This document shows positions 1 through 6,547 of a DNA stretch of 21,368 bases, in pieces. A program made the position numbers and the translations under genes. Under the pieces are notes generated by a model that ran no database searches, was not told where the DNA came from, and was given only the letters and a program-made list of their open reading frames with translations. Origin of the DNA: Myxococcales bacterium (GTDB taxonomy: Bacteria > Myxococcota_A > Bradymonadia > UBA4248); NCBI GenBank assembly GCA_004554395.1, contig SFMP01000121.1:1-21368 (forward strand), given 5' to 3'. Every line of letters starts with the position of its first letter. The first letter of the stretch is position 1.

Positions 1-16
1 ATGCGTATTCAAGGCG

Positions 17-106
17 GCTAGACCGATGGCAAGGGGGCGTACTAAGGTACGTTCCCGCCGCCAGCGTGGCGACGCCAACGCAGAAGACGCGCAAAATGGC
101 AAAAAG
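17..106 (+). repeat. Dispersed repeat R1, left copy
   Basis: This stretch of about 90 bases is repeated, diverged, at the right edge of the window (about 21276-21368). Both copies share a GCTAG start, a small hairpin (CGTAC paired with GTACG, loop TAAG here and TCAC in the other copy) followed by GTTCCC, and a tail containing TGGCGACGC and GCGCAAAATG. It lies outside any convincing gene. Confidence 0.75.
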
Positions 107-110
107 CAAA

Positions 111-182
111 AGCCCGTATTGCCCAACGGGCAACAGGGCGAAAAAGAGCCCGTATTGCCCAGCGGGCAACAGGGCGAAAATA
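111..182 (-). terminator. Tandem 36-bp terminator-like hairpins behind mepA
   Basis: Two near-identical 36-base units (111-146 and 147-182) each contain TTGCCC and GGGCAA around a 3-base loop, framed by outer GCCC/GGGC. Read on the minus strand, downstream of mepA, each hairpin is followed by a T-rich stretch (CTTTTTC, then TTTTGCTTTTT). They therefore look like duplicated rho-independent terminators for mepA. A related unit is at 21202-21240. Confidence 0.6.
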
Positions 183-238
183 ACAAAAAAAAGCGCAACC
201 CCAATGTTGCGCCGTCAAAGTTGAGCCCGCGTCGTGGG

Positions 239-1351
239 CTATTTGCAGTTGTACTGCCCGTCGGGGCACTTAAATCGCACGTGGAAGTGGTTTTTGTGGC
301 CGGGCCAATGGCGCAAGAGGGCGCTCGACGAATTCGAGTGGCGCGGGATGGAGAAGAAATATTCGCGTTGCTCGGGCGTCAATTTGGGCGCAGCGTATTG
401 GTAGAGTAGCTTTTGGACGGCGTTATCGACGTAGATGACTTGGACCGAGCCCGTGCGAGCGAGTTGTTCGACGAGGAACCACGTCTTTTCGACGTCGAGG
501 TTGGAACGCGAGGCGCGTGTGAAGTGTTGTTTGGCGCTTTGTGCGGTGGCGGCGGTGTGAGCGAAGCCGAAATCGACGTCGCGCCCAGATTGGTGCGATT
601 TATGGGGCTTGAGCTTGCCGCCGTTTTGCTTCGACAAATCGCCGACGTTAATCGCGGGTGCCGTGGGGAATGCTTGGGCGTAGTTGGCAAAGACGGTGAC
701 GAGGGCGCGAATCGTCGTGTCGTTGCCCCATGAGTTGGGGCGATGGTCGCGCAAAAAGAAGCCGGCGCCTTCGGGCATCGGACGCGAGTGATACATGCGG
801 CCTTTATTCGCTCGCCCGCGCGAAATGGGGGCTGGCGTCGACGACGAACGACTGTTGACGACGACTTTATCGCCTTTGTTCAGAATCGAATTTTCATCGA
901 GATTTGGATTGAGCGACAGAAGATTCTTCGGTCGAATTCCCCAATGCGATGCCAAACTTCGAACTGAAGCGCCATCACTCGCCACTGTGTATTCGGTCAC
1001 ATCGTCGAGTGGGAGCAATGCCAAGCACTTCATAAACCCGCAAGCGGGCGACGTTTGACCTGCGACGGGCTTGTCGGTCGATGGCGCCTCGTCGGTATCT
1101 ATGTCATCGATATCCATATGATCGACACCGATTTTGGCATCGTTTCGATGCGTCGCTTGGAGTGTAGCAGCGGTTTGGGTGCTGTGCGGTTGTGCCGTTT
1201 CGGATCGCGTGCCATCGTGGGCCGACGAAAGCGGCGACTGTGTAGCATCGAGCGAAATGGGTTTCGCTTCGATGGCAAAGGGGACAAAACAAAGCAATAA
1301 TGCGGCGATGAAAAGACCTAGGCGATGCATTCTTCGATTCTGTATGTGCAC
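239..1351 (-). CDS. mepA: LysM-containing penicillin-insensitive murein endopeptidase (MepA, peptidase M74)
   Basis: Predicted secreted zinc endopeptidase that cuts peptide cross-links in peptidoglycan. The 370-residue product has a signal peptide (hydrophobic core LFIAALLLCFVPFAIEA), a low-complexity linker, a LysM-like peptidoglycan-binding segment at about residues 120-167 (VRSLASHWGIRPKNLLSLNP) and a C-terminal M74 domain. The M74 zinc-site pattern is present: SHQSGRDVDFGF gives His253 and Asp260 with the 7-residue spacing known from E. coli MepA, and HFHVR supplies the last His (357). E. coli MepA has no LysM, so this version is extended. I chose the GTG start at 1351 because AAGGAG lies 8 bases upstream (1360-1365); an in-frame ATG at 1330 would shorten the N-terminus but has no good ribosome site. 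The gene is divergent from the HTH membrane protein. Function is well supported; the exact start is less so. Confidence 0.9.
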   Translation of the reverse strand: MHIQNRRMHRLGLFIAALLLCFVPFAIEAKPISLDATQSPLSSAHDGTRSETAQPHSTQTAATLQATHRNDAKIGVDHMDIDDIDTDEAPSTDKPVAGQTSPACGFMKCLALLPLDDVTEYTVASDGASVRSLASHWGIRPKNLLSLNPNLDENSILNKGDKVVVNSRSSSTPAPISRGRANKGRMYHSRPMPEGAGFFLRDHRPNSWGNDTTIRALVTVFANYAQAFPTAPAINVGDLSKQNGGKLKPHKSHQSGRDVDFGFAHTAATAQSAKQHFTRASRSNLDVEKTWFLVEQLARTGSVQVIYVDNAVQKLLYQYAAPKLTPEQREYFFSIPRHSNSSSALLRHWPGHKNHFHVRFKCPDGQYNCK

Positions 1352-1687
1352 ACTCAATTCTCCTTGCAAAAGCCCCCCGATTTTTATCGGCGCGCAAGTT
1401 GCCCGAAGTTGACGCTTTGTGCAAGAAAGAATTTATCGACGTTGTGCAAATCGCGTCTACTTTGTCGCATTGTGTATCGAAAGTCGCTGTTTTTAGCGCT
1501 CTTTTTGACACTCGCCGTTTCGATAAACTGACATTTTTGTCGCATTTGCGTTTTGAGATGTTGCACAAAGCGCGAAATTGTGCCATATGGAGCGCGGTTG
1601 GTCAAAAATCCGACCTTTTGACGTAATTTGGACGCGGGGCGTGCGCAAAACGTGGCGCACGGCTTACGGGGGATTGACGGAGATAGA
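1352..1687. promoter_or_regulatory. Divergent mepA / HTH-protein intergenic region with repeated boxes
   Basis: No gene is seen in these 336 bases. They hold three copies of the 8-mer TTGTGCAA or its complement (1417-1424, 1442-1449, 1561-1568), a direct repeat TTTGTCGCATT (1461-1471 and 1536-1546), and a hairpin CCGAT/ATCGG with a TTTT loop (1377-1390) in the mepA leader. Repeated boxes between divergent genes suggest an operator region, but no regulator can be named and no clean sigma-70 promoter was identified. Confidence 0.4.
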
Positions 1688-2212
1688 ATGGAAACACCAG
1701 GTTTATTGCTCAAGCGCGAACGCGAGGCTCGCGGTTTGACGATCGCAGAACTCGCGCGAATTACGCGTATTTCGGAGACGGCGCTTGAGAATATCGAAAA
1801 AAATGCTTTTGACGAATTCCCTGCGCAAGTCTTTGTTCGCGGCTTTTTGAGAAATTATGCGCGACAACTTTCGATTCCTGCCGAAGAAATCATGGAATCT
1901 TACGATGCGTGGATGCGTCAGTCGAACGCCCAAGTGGCGACGCCTTCTGTCGTCGAAGTCGCCCAAATTGCACCGGCAAACTACGACGAAGAAGTCGCTT
2001 CGCAAGCGACGCAACGCGTTCCCGAGCACTCGATGCGCTTTGCCTATGTCGCCATTCTCTTCATCGCCATCGCCAGCGTTGGCTTGAGTTTGTTGTTCAT
2101 GGGCACGGGCGAGGCCGAAGAAGGCGATGTCGATTTCATGATTCAGCCCAATGCAGCGGCTGAATCCCCCTTCCTCATCTCGAATGGATCGCAAGGCTGG
2201 GTCGTCGAATAA
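1688..2212 (+). CDS. RodZ-like helix-turn-helix membrane protein
   Basis: The 174-residue product begins with a Cro/C1-type HTH of the RodZ kind (residues about 5-70: LLLKREREARGLTIAELARI, then FPAQVFVRGFLRNYARQLSI), followed by a short linker and one transmembrane helix (about 118-138, FAYVAILFIAIASVGLSLLF). RodZ links MreB filaments to the inner membrane and helps set cell shape. Here the outer part after the helix is only about 35 residues, so the periplasmic domain of classical RodZ is missing. The start was chosen at ATG 1688 because GGAG sits 6 bases upstream; the longer frame from TTG 1628 lacks a ribosome site and adds unrelated residues. Next to a murein hydrolase, a cell-envelope role is plausible. 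It could instead be a membrane-bound regulator. Confidence 0.8.
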   Translation: METPGLLLKREREARGLTIAELARITRISETALENIEKNAFDEFPAQVFVRGFLRNYARQLSIPAEEIMESYDAWMRQSNAQVATPSVVEVAQIAPANYDEEVASQATQRVPEHSMRFAYVAILFIAIASVGLSLLFMGTGEAEEGDVDFMIQPNAAAESPFLISNGSQGWVVE

Positions 2213-2223
2213 TTTTCTTTCTA

Positions 2224-2271
2224 GTGGCGTTTTCGCTTGACTTTTGCAAAAAAAGCGAGTATTAGCGCCAC
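2224..2271 (+). promoter_or_regulatory. Sigma-70 promoter of the tRNA-Ala cluster inside an imperfect dyad
   Basis: TTGACT (2237-2242) and TATTAG (2260-2265) are separated by exactly 17 bases, followed by a GC-rich discriminator (CGCCACC), as in stringently controlled stable-RNA promoters. The first tRNA starts at 2279. The promoter is embedded in an imperfect inverted repeat: GTGGCG (2224-2229) with CGCCAC (2266-2271), and CGCTT (2234-2238) with AAGCG (2253-2257). This may also serve as the end of the upstream HTH gene. Confidence 0.7.
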
Positions 2272-2277
2272 CGTTTT

Positions 2278-2351
<74 letters not shown>

Positions 2352-2379
2352 TATCGCTTTGGCGAAATCATCCTCATTT

Positions 2380-2453
<74 letters not shown>

Positions 2454-2470
2454 TATTCGATTTCGCCCTT

Positions 2471-2544
<74 letters not shown>

Positions 2545-2557
2545 TTCTTTTTTTTAG

Positions 2558-2912
2558 CCGCACCTCGATCATGCGGTTTTGTCGTTTTTCTGCACCCAGC
2601 TGTGCGATTTTGGCCCTCCCCTGCGGGGGGCTGTCGTTTTTTCCGCACACCGATCGTGCGGTTTTATCGTTTTTCTGCACCCAGCTGTGCGATTTTGGCC
2701 CCCCCTGCGGGGGGCTGTCGTTTTCCCGCACCCCAATCGTGCGGTTTTGTCGTTTTTCTGCACTCTGTTGCGCGATTTTGGCCACCCCTGCGGGGGGCTG
2801 TCGTTTTCCCGCACCCCGATCGTGCGGTTTTGTCGTTTTTCTGCACCCAGCTGTGCGATTTTGGCCCCCCTCTGCGGGGGGCTGTCGTTTTTTCCGCCCC
2901 CCGATCGTGCGG
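2558..2912 (+). repeat. 4.5-copy tandem array of an about 85-bp triple-hairpin unit
   Basis: Units start at 2558, 2643, 2726, 2809 and (partial) 2894, so the period is 83-85 bases. Each unit carries three hairpins: CCGCAC with GTGCGG around an about 7-base loop; GCAC/GTGC around CCAGCT; and a C-run/G-run stem around TGC. The first and third are followed by T-rich stretches (TTTTGTCGTTTTT, TGTCGTTTT). The first two hairpins are homologous half-units: TGTCGTTTT, then GCAC, loop, GTGCG, TTTTG. The array is free of stops in several frames on both strands only because it is a repeat; it does not look coding. It may act as a tandem terminator behind the tRNAs. Confidence 0.9.
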
Positions 2913-2918
2913 TTGTTT

Positions 2919-2942
2919 AGTAGCCCCCGCAAGCGGGGGCTA
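2919..2942 (+). repeat. AGTAGCCCCC-type hairpin, copy 1
   Basis: A perfect inverted repeat, TAGCCCCCGC with GCGGGGGCTA around AA (2921-2942), directly after the 85-bp array. Related elements with the same AGTAGCCCCC edge are at 18737-18776 (+) and 18949-18976 (-). Confidence 0.8.
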
Positions 2943-3117
2943 CAAAAACAGCAAACTCGCCTTTTCCCATCATTCGATTTGACGTATCGCATTCTATGCT
3001 TAAACCTACGCAAGCGTAAGTAGCTCACAGAAGACTATTTTGCGTCTCAAATTATCGAGTGAACAGCTCGCCATCATGCGATCGGTCCACAACACGCCAC
3101 GAAGGACACAGAAAAAA
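2943..3117 (+). other. Leader of the DUF3737 gene
   Basis: No gene is seen. The stretch contains a small hairpin TACGC/GCGTA (3007-3018) and a TTGACG (2978-2983) that could be a -35 box, but no matching -10 was found at the usual distance. Confidence 0.3.
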
Positions 3118-3972
3118 ATGCGAGTACTAGATCAACAGGTATTTAGAGGAGAACGCGCACTCTTTCATGCACGCGACTTGAGCATCCATCATGGGCTCTT
3201 CGAAGACGGCGAATCGCCGCTCAAAGAGAGTCGCGACATCGAACTATACAACACGATGTTCAAATGGAAATACCCCCTTTGGTATGCCCACCACATTCGG
3301 CTCTACGATTGTTCGCTCTTCGAAATGGCGCGTGCGGGGATTTGGTATACCGACGATATCGAGATGAAAAACACCGTCATCGAAGCGCCTAAGGCGTTCC
3401 GTCGATGCGACGGCGTGCGGCTCGATCGCGTCCAGTTTTCAAACGCCGAAGAAACGCTCTGGAACTGCAAAAACGTCGAGCTCAAAGACGTCTTCGCTCG
3501 CGGTAATTACTTCGCCATGGGGAGCGAAAACATCGATATCGACGGATTTGAACTCGTCGGCAATTATTCGTTCGATGGATGCAAAAACGTCCACGTCAAG
3601 AATGCCAAACTCCTTTCGAAAGACGCTTTTTGGAACTGCGAAAACGTCGTCGTCGAAGATTGTTTCATTTCGGGCGAATATTTGGGATGGAATTCGAAAC
3701 ATTTGGTGTTTAAGCGATGTATCATCGAGAGCTTGCAAGGGCTCTGCTATATCGAAGACCTCGTCATGGATGATTGCAAACTCATCCATACGACGCTCGC
3801 TTTTGAATTCGTCGATCGCGTCGATGCCTCGATTTCGAGCCGTATCGACAGCGTAAAGAACCCGATTTCGGGCAAGATTACGGCCCACGATATCGGCGAG
3901 GTCATACTCGATGCCGATGTCATCGATCCGGCGAAGACGACGATCACCAAGCTGGCTCCAGCTAGCGAATAG
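3118..3972 (+). CDS. DUF3737 family protein
   Basis: The 284-residue product matches, by memory of the family, the DUF3737 pattern: a start like MRVLDQQVFRGERALFHARD, then about ten short repeats of the type W/F-x-C-(K/E)-N-(V/I)-x-(V/L)-x-(D/N)-x (for example ALWNCKNVELKD-like and AFWNCENVVVEDCFISGEYL). Such repeats are typical of a right-handed parallel beta-helix. There is no signal peptide or membrane segment, so it should be cytoplasmic. The biochemical role of the family is unknown to me. The open frame extends to 3040, but family members begin at the residue matching ATG 3118, and AAGGA lies about 12 bases upstream. The following gene in the same direction is a C-S lyase, after a clear terminator. 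Confidence 0.85.
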   Translation: MRVLDQQVFRGERALFHARDLSIHHGLFEDGESPLKESRDIELYNTMFKWKYPLWYAHHIRLYDCSLFEMARAGIWYTDDIEMKNTVIEAPKAFRRCDGVRLDRVQFSNAEETLWNCKNVELKDVFARGNYFAMGSENIDIDGFELVGNYSFDGCKNVHVKNAKLLSKDAFWNCENVVVEDCFISGEYLGWNSKHLVFKRCIIESLQGLCYIEDLVMDDCKLIHTTLAFEFVDRVDASISSRIDSVKNPISGKITAHDIGEVILDADVIDPAKTTITKLAPASE

Positions 3973-4023
3973 AGAATTTTCCCCTTTTCTCTCGATTCTA
4001 CGATATCATCTCCTAAATATAGC

Positions 4024-4054
4024 CCCAACTGCCGCGAGGCAGTTGGGTATTTTT
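4024..4054 (+). terminator. Rho-independent terminator after the DUF3737 gene
   Basis: CCCAACTGCC (4024-4033) pairs perfectly with GGCAGTTGGG (4038-4047) around a GCGA tetraloop, followed by TATTTTT. It lies 51 bases after the stop codon. Confidence 0.88.
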
Positions 4055-4153
4055 GCACCCAACCGCCTTGCAGCGATTGGGCGTAGACGATTCGATTTTT
4101 GCAGCCATCTACCAGGGGGTAGCTGGTCAAAGATGCACCACCCAAAGGAGGAC
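4055..4153 (+). repeat. Two further hairpins in the leader of the C-S lyase gene
   Basis: Two imperfect hairpins follow the terminator. The first has CCCAA and CGC pairing with GCG and TTGGG (about 4058-4082). The second has CCATCTACC pairing with GGTAGCTGG with one mismatch (about 4105-4126). A TTTTTGCA linker follows the terminator stem and again precedes the second hairpin. Just before the ribosome site is GATGCACCACCCAAA (about 4133-4147), which recurs exactly at about 18784-18798 in a repeat region. Confidence 0.6.
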
Positions 4154-4156
4154 ATG

Positions 4157-5314
4157 ATGCAATTCGATTTCGATACCCTTATCGACCGACGCCATACAAA
4201 TTCACTCAAATGGGATGTCGCCAATGGCGAGCTTCCGATGTGGGTTGCCGATATGGATTTTCGGACTTCTCCGGAGATCATCGAAGCACTCAAATCGCGC
4301 GTCGAACATGGCATTTACGGCTATGCCACCATCCCAGATGAATGGAATCAAGCCTATGTTTCGTGGTGGAAGACGCGTTATCACATCGATCTCATCGCCG
4401 ATCGACTCGTCTTTTGCACCGGCGTCGTGCCCGCCATATCGAGTATTATTCGAAAAATCACGACGCCTAACGAAAATGTTTTGATTCAAACTCCCGTCTA
4501 TAACATTTTCTTCAATTGCATATTGAACAATGGGCGGCGCGTCGTCGAGTCCCCCCTCGTCTACGATGGGCGTCACTACGAAATCGATTTCGAAGATCTC
4601 GAACGAAAACTCGCCAATCCACAAACGACGGTCATGATTCTATGCAATCCGCATAATCCCATTGGCAAAGTCTGGAATCGCGACACGTTGGCTCGCATTG
4701 GTGCCCTATGCCTCAAACACCACGTCATCGTCATCTCCGACGAAATCCACTGTGATTTGACGAATCCTGGCATCACCAATACGCCTTTCGTATCGATTTC
4801 GCCCGAATGCGCCAACAACTGCATCACGTGCATGGCTCCGACGAAGACGTTTAACATCGCCGGGCTACAAACTGCAGCGGTCTATGTTCCCAATCCGCAG
4901 CTCCATCACAAAGTCTGGCGCGGGCTCAATACCGACGAAGTGGCCGAACCCAATGCCTTTGCCATCGATGCGACGATTGCCGCCTATCGAAAAGGCGCAC
5001 CATGGCTCGACGCATTGCGTCAATACCTCTACGACAATAAACAAGCCGTCGACGAATTTCTCTCGTTCAATCTCCCCAACGTCCATTGCATCGCTTCGCA
5101 AGCGACCTATTTACTCTGGCTCGATGTCTCGGCATATACCGATGATTCGCATCGCTTTGCGAACGAAATTCGACAAAAAACGGGTCTTTTCGTATCAGCT
5201 GGCACAGAATACGGCGGAAACGGTGCAAAATTCTTGCGCCTCAACGTCGCTTGCCCTCGCGCTACGCTCTACGACGGGCTCAATCGGCTTAAACGCGCCA
5301 TCATACAACGATAG
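4157..5314 (+). CDS. MalY/PatB-type PLP-dependent cystathionine beta-lyase
   Basis: Fold-type I PLP enzyme of the MalY/PatB group, which splits the C-S bond of cystathionine or cysteine to give homocysteine or sulfide, pyruvate and ammonia. The 385 residues match family length. Visible features: start MQFDFDTLIDRRHTNSLKWD; substrate-side motif PMWVADMDF; CNPHNPIGKVW (163-173); SDEIHCD with the cofactor-contacting Asp195; and the Schiff-base lysine 230 in APTKTFNIAGLQ. The C-terminal GTEYGGNGAKFLRLNVACPR is typical. A strong AAAGGAGG (4144-4151) lies 5 bases before ATG 4157; ATG 4154 is only 2 bases away and less likely. Class is certain; whether it is biosynthetic, catabolic or regulatory (as MalY) cannot be decided from sequence. 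Confidence 0.93.
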   Translation: MQFDFDTLIDRRHTNSLKWDVANGELPMWVADMDFRTSPEIIEALKSRVEHGIYGYATIPDEWNQAYVSWWKTRYHIDLIADRLVFCTGVVPAISSIIRKITTPNENVLIQTPVYNIFFNCILNNGRRVVESPLVYDGRHYEIDFEDLERKLANPQTTVMILCNPHNPIGKVWNRDTLARIGALCLKHHVIVISDEIHCDLTNPGITNTPFVSISPECANNCITCMAPTKTFNIAGLQTAAVYVPNPQLHHKVWRGLNTDEVAEPNAFAIDATIAAYRKGAPWLDALRQYLYDNKQAVDEFLSFNLPNVHCIASQATYLLWLDVSAYTDDSHRFANEIRQKTGLFVSAGTEYGGNGAKFLRLNVACPRATLYDGLNRLKRAIIQR

Positions 5315-5328
5315 AATCTCATCAAAAC

Positions 5329-5456
5329 GAGCGAGTATTCCTCGCCTATGATTGAATCGTTTGTCTGCTATGCGCCGCCACAGGCGTTGGCGCATAGCGA
5401 CTCATAGCGGCTTTCCATCGCGACACCTCGATGGAGAGAGTGAGTATTCACGCCTA
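5329..5456. repeat. Hairpin element bounded by direct repeats between convergent genes
   Basis: The gap between the C-S lyase and murI is bounded by two about 19-base direct repeats, GAGCGAGTATTCCTCGCCTA (5329-5348) and a diverged copy at 5438-5456. Each is itself a small hairpin (GCGAG/CTCGC and GTGA/TCAC), and the arms differ in a compensated way. Between them is a strong inverted repeat, GCTATGCGCC (5367-5376) with GGCGCATAGC (5389-5398), and CCATCG/CGATGG (about 5414-5433). It probably works as a two-way transcription end, although no T-run follows. Confidence 0.6.
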
Positions 5457-5460
5457 GAAA

Positions 5461-6345
5461 CTATAAAATATCGATATGCTCCACGTTCACGGGCGGCTGT
5501 TTCATAAACGACCGCCCAATCGACGTAAACAACTCGGGATCATCGGTGACCAAATACGACGTCGTTCCCAATTCCCTACGCGTGTGCATCATTTCCCCTT
5601 CTCGTAGTGCACATTCGAGCGCTCGAGCCGTCGCCACGCCGCAATCGCAAAGCGTCACTTCAACGCCATAATCGTTCAATGCCATATCGATGGCATCGCG
5701 CAATACTGGGTAATGCGTACACCCCAAAATGAGTGTGTCGATAATTCCATTTTCTTTCTTCTTTTCAGAATAATTTTTAACGCAAAAATCACCTTCTTGC
5801 ATTAAATTCATCGATTTTAAGAATTCTCCGATATATGTTTTGACGATAATGCGAGCAGGGAGCGTATCGACCCAGCCTTCTTCGACGAGCGGAACGAACA
5901 GGGGGCAGGGTTGCGCATAAACGCGAGCCGTAGGCGATAGATTTGCGATTGCTCGACGATAGCAATCGCTGGCTATCGTCGCCCGAGTTCCGATAACGCC
6001 GATGATTCCCGACTGGCTCACGTCGACGGCCATCTGAGAGACGGGCTCGATGACGCCAAACACGGGAATGTGAAATGTCGATCGAAGCGCCGACAATGCA
6101 TGCGCCGAAGCCGTATTGCACGCTATCACGAGAGCTTTGACATCGCGTTCGACGAGTTGACGCGCGCACGACGTCGCATAGCGCACAATCGTCTGCGGCG
6201 TGCGATTTCCGTAGGGCACGCGCGCCGTATCGCCAAGATAGACAAAATCTTCGTGAGGCAATGTCTGACGAAGCGCCTCGAGCACCGTCAATCCACCTAC
6301 CCCACTGTCAAATACCCCTATCGCCTTCTCACTCGCTCTATTCAT
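5461..6345 (-). CDS. murI: Glutamate racemase
   Basis: Interconverts L- and D-glutamate to supply D-Glu for peptidoglycan precursors in the cytoplasm. The 294-residue product has all family marks: FDSGVGGLTV near the start (Asp13), YLGDTARVPYG, ACNTASA with the first catalytic Cys76, and LGCTHYP with the second, Cys209. Residues about 182-200 (a Lys/Glu-rich stretch around NYSEKKKENG) look like a small insertion before the second catalytic motif. The start is ATG 6345, which matches the family N-terminus; the upstream in-frame extension to 6420 has no homology. The ribosome site is weak (AGAGATATAGAG). Divergent from orn. Confidence 0.95.
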   Translation of the reverse strand: MNRASEKAIGVFDSGVGGLTVLEALRQTLPHEDFVYLGDTARVPYGNRTPQTIVRYATSCARQLVERDVKALVIACNTASAHALSALRSTFHIPVFGVIEPVSQMAVDVSQSGIIGVIGTRATIASDCYRRAIANLSPTARVYAQPCPLFVPLVEEGWVDTLPARIIVKTYIGEFLKSMNLMQEGDFCVKNYSEKKKENGIIDTLILGCTHYPVLRDAIDMALNDYGVEVTLCDCGVATARALECALREGEMMHTRRELGTTSYLVTDDPELFTSIGRSFMKQPPVNVEHIDIL

Positions 6346-6547
6346 CTCTATATCTCTATTATGAAAACAGTCCCCCTCGTCGTGCCCAGGGGCAACTTTC
6401 CATCGCCGCCTAACTATCACTTCAACCCAGAAATTACCAAGTTATCTTTATTTACACGATTCTATCATTCGTGTAGCTTGCCCGCGCCATCGGCTACGAT
6501 GGGTAGCCGACGACGCCCCCAATTTGAAAAAGGAGATAGACATCAAA
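6346..6547. promoter_or_regulatory. Divergent murI / orn intergenic region
   Basis: No gene is seen. It holds three inverted repeats: TGCCC/GGGCA (about 6384-6395), TACACGA/TCGTGTA (6453-6459 and 6469-6475), and TCGGCTAC/GTAGCCGA around GATGG (6490-6510). The last lies in the orn leader, 20 bases before its AAGGAG. TATCAT (6463-6468) could be a -10 box inside the second dyad, but no good -35 pairs with it. Confidence 0.4.

Noticed and set aside
26..409. Plus-strand open frame of 127 codons with repeated KPVLPNGQQGE-like segments
   Set aside because: It is formed by repeat R1, the duplicated hairpins and the antisense of the mepA 3' end; no ribosome site and no homology.
1628..1687. Longer N-terminus for the RodZ-like protein from TTG 1628
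   Set aside because: No ribosome site, and ATG 1688 with GGAG fits the usual RodZ start.
3972..4157. SAM-type riboswitch before the C-S lyase gene
   Set aside because: The leader is a row of simple hairpins; no conserved multi-helix riboswitch core was recognised.
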